In this document: positions 34,212 to 43,443 of the stretch, one piece after another
Layout of the letters: each line of letters opens with the position of its first letter
How positions within the stretch are numbered: position 1 is the stretch's first letter
Assembly (NCBI GenBank): GCA_016716265.1
Contig: JADJWQ010000006.1
Location: forward strand, 1,364,001 to 1,428,000
Source: Planctomycetota bacterium
Lineage (GTDB): Bacteria; Planctomycetota; UBA1135; UBA2386
DNA length: 64,000 nucleotides
Direction of reading: 5' to 3'
The notes under the pieces: generated by a model
What the model saw: only the letters and a program-made list of their open reading frames with translations
Database searches by the model: none
What the model was told of the DNA's origin: nothing
Translations under genes and position numbers: made by a program

Positions 34212-36689
34212 ATGCGCCTGCACCTCGCCTGGCTCGTCTGCGCGGCACCCGTCCTCGCCCAATCTCCGCCCCGCGAGCTGTGGAGCGACCGGCCGGCCGA
34301 GAAGTTCGTCGAGGCCTATCCGCTCGGCGACGGGCGACTCGGCGCGGCGTGGTTCGGGGGCATCGCGCGCGACCGCATCGTGCTCAACGAGATCACGATG
34401 TGGAGCGGCAGCGCGGAGGACGCGGACCGGGCGGACGCGTCGGAGAACCTCCCGAGGATCCGCGGGCTGCTCGCGGCGGGCGAATATGTCGCGGCCGAGC
34501 AGCTCGTGAACGAGACCTTCACCTGCGCCGGTGCCGGGTCCGGCCACGGCCGCGGCAAGGACGTGCCCTACGGGTGCTACCAGGTGCTGGGCGAGCTGGA
34601 GATCGCGTGGCTCGGGGCGGACGGTGAGCCGTGGAACGGCGAGGTGAAGGGCTACCGGCGCAGCCTCACCCTGCCGGATCCGAACGGACGGTTCGCCGAG
34701 ATCGGGCGCGTGACGTTCGAGGACGCGGGAGGTGTGCGGTACTTCCGTGACCTGAGGGTCGAGGAGGGGGTCGTGGCACTCGACATCTACGCCACGGGCG
34801 CGCGGCTCGACCTCGACGTGACGCTCGCGCGGCAGGAACGCGCGACGGTCGCGGCGATCGACGCGCGCACGCTCGAGCTGCGCGGGGCGCTGTCGGACGG
34901 ACAGGGCGGCGACGGCGTGCACTTCGCAGCGCGCCTCGTAGCAGTCGCCGACGGCGGGACGACCGACACGGACGCCGGTGCACTCCATATCCGCAGCGCG
35001 GAGCGCGTCACGTTGTGGGTCGCGGTGGGCACGGACCTGCGCGGGCCGCTCGTCGACGCGGTGCGGCGCCGGAACGGCCCCGCGGCCCGGCTCGACGCAG
35101 ACTTCGACGCGGCGATTGCACGGACACTGACTCTGGCGCCCATGCGGCGGTTGCGGGACGTCGCGTCCACCTCGCAGCGGCGCACGGCGGTCACTCTGGA
35201 CCTCGGCGCTCATGAGCGCCGCAGCATGCCGACCGCACAACGGTTGATCGACCTCGCACAGGGCACGCCGGATCCCGACCTGTTCGCGCTCTACTTCGAC
35301 TACGGGCGTCACCTGCTAGAGAGCTCGTCCCAGCCCGGCTCGCTTCCAGCCAACCTCCAGGGGCTCTGGGCGCCGCAATACCAGACGCCATGGAACGGCG
35401 ACTACCACCTCGACATCAATGTCCAGATGAACTACTGGGCGGCGCTGACCACGAACCTGTGGCCGCAGCACGAGCCACTGGTCGCGCTGGTCGAGTCGCT
35501 GGTCGCACCCGGGCAGCGCACGGCGAAGGCATACTACGGCGCGCCGGGATGGGTCGCGCACGTGATCACCAACGTGTGGGGCTTCACATCACCGGGCGAG
35601 CGTGCGAGCTGGGGTGCGACGAATTCCGGCAGCGGGTGGCTGTGCCGGCACCTGTTCGAGCAGTGGGAGTTCACGCGGGACGAGGCGTTCCTGCGGCGGG
35701 TCTATCCGACGCTCGCGGGCTCGGCCGAGTTCTACCTGGCGACGCTGGTGGAGGAGCCCGAGCACGGCTGGCTCGTGACCGGCGTATCGAACTCGCCGGA
35801 GAACGCCTTTCGCACGTCGGACGGCAAGGCGGCCCACGTCTGCATGGGCCCGACCGTCGACCAGCAGATCGTCCGCGAGCTGTTCGGCAACGTGATCGAG
35901 GCGGCCGGCGTGCTCGGCGTCGACGAGGAGCTCGCCGCCCGGTTGGCGCAGGCCCGTGCGCGCCTCGCGCCGCATCAGATCGGCAAGCACGGCCAATTGC
36001 AGGAGTGGCTGCAGGACTTCGACGAGGTCGAGCCGCACCACCGGCACGTGTCGCACCTGTACGGGCTGTACCCGAGTGCCCAGATCACGCCGTTCGGCAC
36101 ACCGGAGCTGGCGGCCGCGGCGCGCATGTCGCTCGAGCGGCGCGGCGACGACGGCACCGGCTGGGCGCTCGCCCACAAAGCCATCCTGTGGGCGCGGCTC
36201 GGCGATGGTGACCGTGCGCTGAGGCTCCTGACCAACCTGCTGCGACCGATCGGCGAGCTGGGATTCGACATGCGGCACGGCGGCACGTACCCGAACCTCA
36301 TGTGTGCCCACCCACCGTTCCAGATCGACGGCAACTTCGGCGGAACCGCGGCGATCGCCGAGCTGCTGCTGCAGAGCCACCGCGAACGGGACGGCGAGGA
36401 CTACACCGTCCACCTGCTGCCGGCGCTGCCCGCTGCGTGGCCCGCGGGCGAGGTCCGTGGTCTGCGCGCGCGCGGCGGGCTGCAGGTCGGCTGCCGGTGG
36501 AAGGACGGGGCGCTGGCCGAGGCGTGGCTCGAGCGCGACGCGGGTACCGATGGTCCGGTCCGCGTGCGCACGCGCGGACCGGTGGTCGCCGCGACGGCCG
36601 AGGGTCCGCTCGCGATCACCGAACTCACCGAGGGCGTGATCGCCGTGCCCGTCCTGCGCGGCTCGCCCGTCACGCTGACCGCGCGCTGA
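34212..36689 (+). CDS. Exported GH95-family glycoside hydrolase (alpha-L-fucosidase type)
   Basis: GH95 enzymes are inverting alpha-L-fucosidases or alpha-L-galactosidases with a beta-sandwich followed by an alpha/alpha barrel. Signal peptide MRLHLAWLVCAAPVLAQ. The N-domain opens with AYPLGDGRLGAAWFGG near 34; the barrel carries SLPANLQGLW near 378. The catalytic region gives Glu530 in NSPENAF (general acid) and Asp706 in FQIDGNFGG. The motif NxNxQMNYW of characterised enzymes reads DINVQMNYW here (Asp401, Asn403), so the first Asn is replaced by Asp. 825 residues. ATG at 34212 is chosen because it begins a good signal peptide; the open frame upstream is non-coding in character. Confidence 0.9.
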   Translation: MRLHLAWLVCAAPVLAQSPPRELWSDRPAEKFVEAYPLGDGRLGAAWFGGIARDRIVLNEITMWSGSAEDADRADASENLPRIRGLLAAGEYVAAEQLVNETFTCAGAGSGHGRGKDVPYGCYQVLGELEIAWLGADGEPWNGEVKGYRRSLTLPDPNGRFAEIGRVTFEDAGGVRYFRDLRVEEGVVALDIYATGARLDLDVTLARQERATVAAIDARTLELRGALSDGQGGDGVHFAARLVAVADGGTTDTDAGALHIRSAERVTLWVAVGTDLRGPLVDAVRRRNGPAARLDADFDAAIARTLTLAPMRRLRDVASTSQRRTAVTLDLGAHERRSMPTAQRLIDLAQGTPDPDLFALYFDYGRHLLESSSQPGSLPANLQGLWAPQYQTPWNGDYHLDINVQMNYWAALTTNLWPQHEPLVALVESLVAPGQRTAKAYYGAPGWVAHVITNVWGFTSPGERASWGATNSGSGWLCRHLFEQWEFTRDEAFLRRVYPTLAGSAEFYLATLVEEPEHGWLVTGVSNSPENAFRTSDGKAAHVCMGPTVDQQIVRELFGNVIEAAGVLGVDEELAARLAQARARLAPHQIGKHGQLQEWLQDFDEVEPHHRHVSHLYGLYPSAQITPFGTPELAAAARMSLERRGDDGTGWALAHKAILWARLGDGDRALRLLTNLLRPIGELGFDMRHGGTYPNLMCAHPPFQIDGNFGGTAAIAELLLQSHRERDGEDYTVHLLPALPAAWPAGEVRGLRARGGLQVGCRWKDGALAEAWLERDAGTDGPVRVRTRGPVVAATAEGPLAITELTEGVIAVPVLRGSPVTLTAR

Positions 36690-36831
36690 GCGACCCCGGG
36701 CCGGGCGCCGATTCCCGCTGCGTCAGCTCTGAGTCGCGATCGAGTTCCCACCGCTCGCGTGGGCGCGCCGCGCTCCTGCGGGACCCGAGGCGCGCGATGC
36801 GCCCGCCGTGCGATCCGGACGATCGCGCTCC

Positions 36832-37338
36832 TCACAGTGGCACGACGTAGCCGTTCATCGCGACCACCGCGAAGCCGGGCCCCGTGTGCATGACCTGCAC
36901 CTGCGATCCGGGCTGGAACACGACTCCGGTGTCCGTCCGGAACTCGTTGCACCAGCGAATCGGCTGCGTCGTCGTGTAGACGTTGTGGTGCGGTACGTAG
37001 GCCCACGGCCGGACCTTGAGCGTCGTCGTCCCACCGAACAGCTCACCGAAGCTCGGGATCTGCGTCGCGGCGGAGCCGTCGGCGAACGCCTCGGTCAACA
37101 CGAACCAGCGGTCGGGCGGCACCGTGTAGATCGTCGTCCACGCGTTCTGCGGGATCTGCTCGACGACGAGATTGACGATCGTGTTCGCCGGCGGTGGCCA
37201 GTCGACGGACGGCGTGTAGATCGGCTGCGGCGTGGCGAGCGTCACCTGACCACCGGCGCCCGACGAGAACACCACGGCAGCGATCGCCACGCAGGCGACG
37301 CCGGCCACGGATGCGGAGACGGGAGAGATGCTGCGCAT
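36832..37338 (-). CDS. Small secreted protein of unknown function
   Basis: No family recognised. Signal peptide: ISPVSASVAGVACVAIAAVVFSS (quoted in part) ending in GAGGQ, after a very strong ribosome site GGAGGTTCCGAC before ATG 37338. The mature part (about 135 residues) is beta-rich with aromatic residues: NAWTTIYTVPPDRWFVLTEA near 86, KVRPWAYVPHH near 121 and a terminal FAVVAMNGYVVPL, which looks like a small beta-sandwich. One internal Cys only. 168 residues. It lies between two convergent GH95-type genes and is divergent from an antiporter. The good start and signal make it real; function is open. Confidence 0.65.
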   Translation of the reverse strand: MRSISPVSASVAGVACVAIAAVVFSSGAGGQVTLATPQPIYTPSVDWPPPANTIVNLVVEQIPQNAWTTIYTVPPDRWFVLTEAFADGSAATQIPSFGELFGGTTTLKVRPWAYVPHHNVYTTTQPIRWCNEFRTDTGVVFQPGSQVQVMHTGPGFAVVAMNGYVVPL

Positions 37339-37570
37339 GTCGGAACCTCCTGACCCGATCGCGTGCGCGAAGCGGTCGGCGGAGCGACGGACGAGTTGCA
37401 CGCGACCGGAGCGAGCTGACGACCTCCGCCGACCGGAGCGTCGCTCTGGCACGACGACCCCGAGCACGGCCAAGGTAGCCACGCAGGTTGCCGGCAGTGT
37501 TCGGGGTTCTTCCCCAGGCCCGACCGATTTCGCTTCGCACCCGGTCCATGCGAGCAGGCGCTGGCACCCG

Positions 37571-37630
37571 GCTGCGCGGGACGCGAGCCGGCGATAGCCG
37601 GCTGCGCGGGACGCGAGCCGGCGATAGCCG
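37571..37630. repeat. Exact 30-bp tandem duplication with internal palindromes
   Basis: 37571-37600 and 37601-37630 are identical. Each unit contains GCCGGC-GATA-GCCGGC (completed across the unit boundary), so the array can fold into two consecutive 6-bp hairpins. It lies between a small secreted-protein gene (minus) and the antiporter gene (plus), 87 nt before the antiporter start. Confidence 0.9.
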
Positions 37631-37631
37631 G

Positions 37632-37655
37632 CGCGACGGGAATCGTCCCGTCGCG
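37632..37655. promoter_or_regulatory. Perfect 10-bp inverted repeat upstream of the antiporter gene
   Basis: CGCGACGGGA (37632-37641), loop ATCG, TCCCGTCGCG (37646-37655), directly after the 30-bp tandem repeat. It may be an operator or a leader hairpin for the antiporter mRNA 62 nt downstream; no T-run follows. The surrounding 37339-37716 interval has no gene. Confidence 0.5.
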
Positions 37656-37716
37656 GACGTCGCGAACTTGCGGATCGCACGCGGTCGGGTCTGCGCCGAT
37701 ACTGCGGCACTCCGCG

Positions 37717-39558
37717 ATGACGTCGTTCTCCGAAGGCAGCTCTCACGACTCGGCCCTGCACGTCGTCACGCTCGTCGCGCTGGTCATCGGGCTCGGTATC
37801 GCGGTGCAGTGGATCGCCTCGCGCGCCCGATTGCCGGCGCTGATCCTGCTGCTCGCGTGCGGCTTCACGCTCGGGCCGGTCCTCGGTGTGCTCGACCCGG
37901 ACGCGATGCTCGGTGAGCTGCTGCAGCCGGTGATCTCCGTCGCGGTCGCGATCGTGCTGTTCGAGGGCGGCCTGACGCTGCGGGTCGAGGAGGCCCGCCG
38001 CGCCGGTCCGGTGCTCGGCAGGCTGATCGCGTCGGGGCTCGTCGTCGGCTTCGCCGCGGTGACCGCCCTCGGTGCCGCGATCGCGGGCCTGTCGCTGCCC
38101 ACCGCGGCCGTGCTCGGTGCGATCCTGGTCGTCACCGGGCCGACGGTGATCCTGCCGATGCTCCGCCAGGCCCGCATCTCGATGCGCCCGGCGACGCTCC
38201 TGAAGTGGGAGGGCATCGTCAACGACCCCCTCGGCGCGTTGCTCGCCGTGGTCGTCTTCCAGATCGCGGTCGCCGACGCCACCGCGTCGGGCGGCACGCT
38301 CGAGGTGCTCGGCGGCCTCCTGCTGCGCGCCGCCGGAGCCGGGGCGATCGGCGCCGTCGCCGGCATCCTGCTCGGCCGCGCGCTCGGCGCGGACCTGTTC
38401 ACCGAGACGCTGCGCAGCCCCGCGATGCTCGCAGCGGTGCTGCTGGTCTACGCCGCCGGGGAGAACCTGGGCCCCGAGAACGGCCTGCTCGCGGTCACCG
38501 TCTTCGGCGTCGTCCTCGCCAATACCGGCGACGCGAGTATCGAGGACATCCAGCACTTCAAGGAGCAGATCAGCGTGCTGCTGGTCTCGGTGCTGTTCAT
38601 CGTGCTGTCCGCGCGGATCTCGCTCGACGACATGGGCGCGCTGCTCGGCGCGCCCGCGATCCTCGTCGCCGCGGTGATCTTCGTCGTGCGACCGCTCGTC
38701 GTCGCCGTCGCCACGTGGCGCAGCAAGCTGCCGCGCGGCGAGCGCCTGCTGGTCGGCTGGATCGCGCCACGCGGCGTGGTCGCCGCCGCGGTCGCCAGCG
38801 CATTCGAACTGCAGCTGGTCGCGGCCGGCCACGACGACGCCCGGCTGCTCGTCCCCATCGTGTTCGGCGTGATCGTCGCGACCGTGCTGCTGCACGGGCT
38901 GACGATCACGGCGATGGCCCACCGCCTCGACCTCGGCGCGCGACCGGGCACCGGCATCCTGATCGTCGGCGCGTCCAACTGGACGCTCGCGCTCGCCGAC
39001 GCGCTGACCCGGGCCGGTGCGTTCGTGGTGCTCGCCGACGCGCGCTACCACCGGGTGTCGCGCGCGCGACGCGAGGGCTTCGTCTCGTACTACGGTGACG
39101 TGCTCAGCGAGGAGGCCGGCTACGAGCTGCCGCTGGAGCGACTGAGCTGGGTGCTCGCGGCGACGGACGACGACTCCTACAACGCGCTGGTCTGCCTCGA
39201 CTTCGCGCGCGATCTCGGCCGGTCCGCGGTGCTGCAGTTGACGCCGGAGGGCGGCGAGCGCGGCAAGGAAGGCGAGCACCGGACCGTCGGCCGCACGCCA
39301 TGGGGCGACGGCGGCACCTACCGCGCTCTCGCCAGCGCGTATTGGCTCCGCGAGCAGTTCAAGGTCACGCGGCTCACCGAGCAGTTCACGCACGACGAGC
39401 TCCGGCAGCGCAATCCCGCGGCGGTCCTGCTGTTCAAGGTCGTCGACGAGCGGATCGCCCCGATCGACGCCGAGTCGCCCCCCGCCGCGGGCGCGCACGT
39501 CGTCTACCTCGAGGAGACCCCGCACTCCCGCGCGCTGGAGACGGGCCAGCCCGGCTGA
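37717..39558 (+). CDS. CPA1/NhaP-type cation/proton antiporter with TrkA-N domain
   Basis: Inner-membrane monovalent cation:H+ antiporter. Residues about 15-395 contain 11-13 hydrophobic helices (VVTLVALVIGLGIAVQWIA at the start; PALILLLACGFTLGPVLG; ISVAVAIVLFEGGLTL). The functional EGIVNDPLGA block has the Asn169-Asp170 pair typical of electroneutral CPA1 exchangers. After the membrane part, a Rossmann-like TrkA-N/RCK domain (GTGILIVGASNWTLALADAL near 408, LATDDD-type segment near 486) would bind nucleotides and gate transport. 613 residues. Stands alone, divergent from the small secreted protein. K+ or Na+ specificity is not decidable from sequence. Confidence 0.92.
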   Translation: MTSFSEGSSHDSALHVVTLVALVIGLGIAVQWIASRARLPALILLLACGFTLGPVLGVLDPDAMLGELLQPVISVAVAIVLFEGGLTLRVEEARRAGPVLGRLIASGLVVGFAAVTALGAAIAGLSLPTAAVLGAILVVTGPTVILPMLRQARISMRPATLLKWEGIVNDPLGALLAVVVFQIAVADATASGGTLEVLGGLLLRAAGAGAIGAVAGILLGRALGADLFTETLRSPAMLAAVLLVYAAGENLGPENGLLAVTVFGVVLANTGDASIEDIQHFKEQISVLLVSVLFIVLSARISLDDMGALLGAPAILVAAVIFVVRPLVVAVATWRSKLPRGERLLVGWIAPRGVVAAAVASAFELQLVAAGHDDARLLVPIVFGVIVATVLLHGLTITAMAHRLDLGARPGTGILIVGASNWTLALADALTRAGAFVVLADARYHRVSRARREGFVSYYGDVLSEEAGYELPLERLSWVLAATDDDSYNALVCLDFARDLGRSAVLQLTPEGGERGKEGEHRTVGRTPWGDGGTYRALASAYWLREQFKVTRLTEQFTHDELRQRNPAAVLLFKVVDERIAPIDAESPPAAGAHVVYLEETPHSRALETGQPG

Positions 39559-39573
39559 GAATCGTCCGGGCTG
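39547..39573 (+). terminator. Hairpin at the end of the antiporter gene
   Basis: CAGCCCGG (about 39547-39554) pairs exactly with CCGGGCTG (39566-39573), loop of 11 nt, beginning inside the last codons of the antiporter. No T-run; candidate weak terminator between convergent genes. Confidence 0.4.
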
Positions 39574-39713
39574 CACGCGAGGCGGGCGGGTCGAATCGAA
39601 CCGCAGCGTCTGCGTCACCGCGGTCAGCGCGGCCGTGACCGAGGAGCAGCGCGTGACGGGCGGACCGCGGACTGCCGCACGCAATGGCGCACGGCGCGCC
39701 GTGCTCGCATCGC

Positions 39714-42700
39714 TCAACGGGCGCGGAACTCGTGGACCGAGCCGGGGGAGGTGTCGAACGTCCAATGGTCCGCGGCCTCGGCGTCGGCACCCGCGTCGAC
39801 GCGGACCAGTCGGGTGCCGGGAGGCGCGGACAGGTCGCAGCGCTCGCCGGCGGACGAGCGGACGACGGCACGGACGAGCCGGCCGTCGCGCCAGGACTGA
39901 TCGACCTCGAACCCGCCGCGCGCGCGCAGCCCGCGCACCGCGCCGTCTGGCCACGCGGCCGGCAGTGCCGGGAGCAGGACGATGCGCCCGCCGTGGCTCT
40001 GCAACAGCATCTCGGCGATCCCGGCGGTCACGCCGAAGTTGCCGTCGATCTGGAACGGCGGATGGTTGCCGAACAGATCGGGGAGCGTGCTCCTCTGCAG
40101 GAGCTTGACGACCGAATCGTGGGCGGCCTCGCGGTCCCCGAGCCGCGCGAACATGCTGATCAGCCACGCGCGGCTCCAGCCGGTGTGGCCGCCGCCGTGC
40201 TCGATCCGGCGCGCGATCGTCCGGCGCGCGGCCTCGAGCAACTCCGGCGTGTCGGCGCCGATCACGTCGAACGGGAACAGGCCGATCAGGTGGGACTGGT
40301 GGCGGTGGCCCGGCTCGAGCTCGGCGTAGTCGTCGTGCCACTCCATGATCGTGCCATCGGCGCCGATCGAGAGTGCCGGCAGACGCTGGAGAGCGACCTC
40401 GATCCGCGCGCGCAGATCGGACCCGTCACCGACGATCGCGGCGGCCCGCGCGGCCGCGCCGAGGACGACACGGGCGATGGTCACGTGGTAGGCAGACGAC
40501 ACGGTCGTGCGCGCCGGCCTGCCGGTGACCGGGTGCACGTAGGCGTTCTCGGGCGACGTCGAGGGCACCACCGCCAGCATGCCGTCCGGTAGCTCGACCA
40601 GGTAGTCGAGCACGAACTCGGCAGCACCGCGCAGGATGGGCCACGCGCGCTCGCGCAGGAACGTCTCGTCGCGCGTGAACTCCCAATGCCGCCACGGCGT
40701 CATCGCCATCCACGCGCCGGCGAACGGATCGAGGACGCCATTCTGATACTGCGAGGACAGCGTCGAGCCGGACGGCGTGGTGCGGCCGAACGGGTTGGTG
40801 GCGTGGAACGCGACCCAGCCGTCCGCCCCGTACAGCCGACGCGCCGTGCTCCGGCCACGTGCGGCGAGGCCCGCCAGCCAATCCGTGAGCGGTTCGACAG
40901 TCTCGGTCAGGCCGGTCACGAAGGCCGGCCAATAGTTCATCTGCAGGTTGATGTTCAGGTGGTAGTCGGCCTCCCACGGCGCCCACATGTGCTCGTTCCA
41001 CAGCCCCTGGAGATTGGCCGGCAGCCGGCCGGGTCGGCGCGAGCTTCCCATCAGCAGATAGCGACCGTGCTGGAACAGCAGCGCGGCGAGCCCCGGATCG
41101 GCCTCGCCGCGACGCACCGCATCGAGGCGCTCGTCGGTCGGCAGCGCGCGGCGATCCGCACCGCCGAGCTCGAGCGAGACGCGGTCGAACAGCGCGGCGT
41201 GCTCCGCCACGTGGGCGGCGCGCAGCTCGTCCCAGCTCCGCACCGCCGCCGCCGCCAGGATCCCGTTCGCCCGGGCTCCCGGGTCGATCGAGCGATCGAA
41301 GGTCATCGCGTCGAGCGCGTAGTCGGTCGCGGCCGTGAACAGGATCAGCAGCTCGTCCGCGCCGTCGACCCGCAGCGCATCCGCTTCCGCCGCGACCCGT
41401 CCACCGGTCGCTCGGACCGCGAGGCGCCCGGCGAAGCGCATGTGCTCGCCGCCCGGGCCGGAGCCGCCCCGGTTGTCCTCGGGGCCGTCGGGCGGCAGCC
41501 GGTCGACGATCTGTCCGTCCAGCTCCAGCCGGTCCGGGCCGGCCGCGCGGATCACCGCGTCCTTCGCGCGGCTCAGCCGGATCCGCGTCGTCACCGCACC
41601 CGGATGGTCGGCCCGGAGCCGCACCGCCAGCACGTCGTCGACCGCGCTCGCGAACGCCTCACGACGGAACGTCACCTCGCCTTCGCGCCACCGCGTCGTC
41701 GCGATCCCGCTGCGGAGGTCGAGCGACCGCCGGTAGTCGGTCGCGTCGGTGATCGGCTCGCGGTCCAGCCAGAGGTCGGCGAGCGGCTCGAACGATCGGA
41801 AGCTGGTCGGCCGCGCGGTCAGCTTCGCAAGGCCGAGCGCGTCGGCCTCCTCGATCGCGCCCGCCAGCACCAGCTCGCGGAGCGTCGCGAACGAGCTCGG
41901 GAAGTCCGGCGGGAACGCGTCGACCGGTTCGCCGGCCCACAGACTCTCCTCGTTGAGCTGCAGACGCTCGGTGCTGGTCCCGCCGAACACCATCGCACCG
42001 AGGCGGCCGTTGCCGAGCGGGAGCGCCTCGTTCCACGCCGCCGCGGGCTGCCGGTACCAGAGCTCGCTCTCGTCGGCAGGGGTCGTCGGGCCGCAGCCCG
42101 GCGGCAGGTCGATGCGCAGCGCGTAGCTCGCGGTACGAGGCCCGCCGTGCACCGCGAAGCCGGAGGTCGCGTACAGCCAGGTCGGTCGGCCGTCCTCGAC
42201 CATCACCTTCGGCCGCTCGAGCTTCGGGTCGGCGCCGTAGATCCGGGCGGTTCGCGCGGGGTCGTACGCCGGCAGGTAGCGCGGGATCCGCTCGTAGCCG
42301 AGCCGGACGTCCGCGAGCTCGAAGCGGATGCCGTCGTCCGACATCCACAATGCGCCACCGCCGCGGACGCCGGTGACCTGGCCGTGGTTGTCGGTGGTCA
42401 GCAGGCAGACCTTGCCGTCCCAGGCGAAGGCCGACGCGTCTTCGATCGTCACGCCGGCAGCGGTCAGCGGTCGATCGCCCAGGACGTAGGGCCCCTCCAG
42501 CGCATCGGCGGTCGCCAGCCCGAACGCGGTGCCGCGGTCGGTCGCCGACTTGAAGTACAGGTGGAAGCGCGCCCCGACCTGCAGCAGGCTCGGGTTCACG
42601 ACCTGGCGCCCGTAGGTCCAGTGGTCCGGGTCCGTCGACGCCGCGAGGATCCGACCGTCCTCGCCCACCGGCCGCCACGGTCCGTCGAGCGAGTCGGACA

Positions 42701-43175
42701 CGACCATCCCGATGCTCTGGTTGCGCGGGTGCGGAGGCTGGTGGAAGTCGGAGTTCGCGATGTAGACCAGCGCGTAGCGATCGTCGAATCGGCGGACCTC
42801 CGGGTTGTGCGGCGCGAACGCGTCCCACTCCCCCGCTCGGCCGGTGCCGCGCAGCACGACCCCGACGAACCGGAACGGCCCACCGGGCCGGTCCCCGACG
42901 TAATGCGCGATCTCGCTCGACCGTCGCCACGCCGGATCGACGTTCGGCTCCGGCCAGCGCGCGACGAACAGATGCGTCCGCCCGCTGTCGTCACGGATCG
43001 GCGCGGCCCCCCAGATCGTGTGATCGGCCTCCGCGATCGCGACCCCGTGCCAGGCGAGACTCTCGGAGAACGCGGACCGCGGAACGGTCGGAACGTGATC
43101 CTGGGCTTCGACCGAGACGGCCGTCGCGACCGCGACCAGCGCGAGAGCGGCGACACGAGGGCTCCGTTCGCTCAT
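39714..43175 (-). CDS. Exported fusion: five-bladed beta-propeller glycosidase-like domain plus GH95 domain
   Basis: 1153 residues with two enzyme-like parts. Signal peptide VAALALVAVATAVSVEAQ. Residues about 40-355 have repeated DxG-type propeller blades of the GH43/GH117/GH32 kind: DHTIWGAAPIRDDSGRTHLF, NPEVRRFDDRYALVYIANS, VNPSLLQVGARFHLYFKSA, IEDASAFAWDGKVCLLTTD. From about 370 a full GH95 enzyme follows: PLGNGRLGAMVFGG, PANLQGLWNEH, NINLQMNYW (Asn741, Asn743), SPENAY (Glu876) and FQIDGNFG (Asp1044), so all catalytic residues of characterised alpha-fucosidases are present. One polypeptide could therefore cut two linkages of a fucosylated glycan. No stop or frameshift separates the halves. 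Convergent with the antiporter. Confidence 0.88.
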   Translation of the reverse strand: MSERSPRVAALALVAVATAVSVEAQDHVPTVPRSAFSESLAWHGVAIAEADHTIWGAAPIRDDSGRTHLFVARWPEPNVDPAWRRSSEIAHYVGDRPGGPFRFVGVVLRGTGRAGEWDAFAPHNPEVRRFDDRYALVYIANSDFHQPPHPRNQSIGMVVSDSLDGPWRPVGEDGRILAASTDPDHWTYGRQVVNPSLLQVGARFHLYFKSATDRGTAFGLATADALEGPYVLGDRPLTAAGVTIEDASAFAWDGKVCLLTTDNHGQVTGVRGGGALWMSDDGIRFELADVRLGYERIPRYLPAYDPARTARIYGADPKLERPKVMVEDGRPTWLYATSGFAVHGGPRTASYALRIDLPPGCGPTTPADESELWYRQPAAAWNEALPLGNGRLGAMVFGGTSTERLQLNEESLWAGEPVDAFPPDFPSSFATLRELVLAGAIEEADALGLAKLTARPTSFRSFEPLADLWLDREPITDATDYRRSLDLRSGIATTRWREGEVTFRREAFASAVDDVLAVRLRADHPGAVTTRIRLSRAKDAVIRAAGPDRLELDGQIVDRLPPDGPEDNRGGSGPGGEHMRFAGRLAVRATGGRVAAEADALRVDGADELLILFTAATDYALDAMTFDRSIDPGARANGILAAAAVRSWDELRAAHVAEHAALFDRVSLELGGADRRALPTDERLDAVRRGEADPGLAALLFQHGRYLLMGSSRRPGRLPANLQGLWNEHMWAPWEADYHLNINLQMNYWPAFVTGLTETVEPLTDWLAGLAARGRSTARRLYGADGWVAFHATNPFGRTTPSGSTLSSQYQNGVLDPFAGAWMAMTPWRHWEFTRDETFLRERAWPILRGAAEFVLDYLVELPDGMLAVVPSTSPENAYVHPVTGRPARTTVSSAYHVTIARVVLGAAARAAAIVGDGSDLRARIEVALQRLPALSIGADGTIMEWHDDYAELEPGHRHQSHLIGLFPFDVIGADTPELLEAARRTIARRIEHGGGHTGWSRAWLISMFARLGDREAAHDSVVKLLQRSTLPDLFGNHPPFQIDGNFGVTAGIAEMLLQSHGGRIVLLPALPAAWPDGAVRGLRARGGFEVDQSWRDGRLVRAVVRSSAGERCDLSAPPGTRLVRVDAGADAEAADHWTFDTSPGSVHEFRAR

Positions 43176-43443
43176 CCGTGCAGTGTAGGAGCGGCGCGCC
43201 TTGATCCAGCATGCTCGCCACCCGGCTCAGCAAGCTCCCGCACACCCGACGCCGGCTGGTCGGCCGGATCGCGCGACAGGGCGTCGCCGACAGCGTGGTG
43301 GCCAGCGCATTGGAATCGCAGCTCGACGCGACCGGCGCCGACATCGTGCTCACCGAACCGACCGGCACGTGGCGAGCGCCCGCCATTGCCCGCTGCGTTC
43401 GACCGGTTGTCACACCCCACTTTGCGCGGCATCATCGCGACGC

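Noticed and set aside
37339..40341. Extended 1169-codon minus-strand frame upstream of the small secreted protein
   Set aside because: It runs antisense through the antiporter; the strong GGAGGTTCC ribosome site and signal peptide place the start at 37338.
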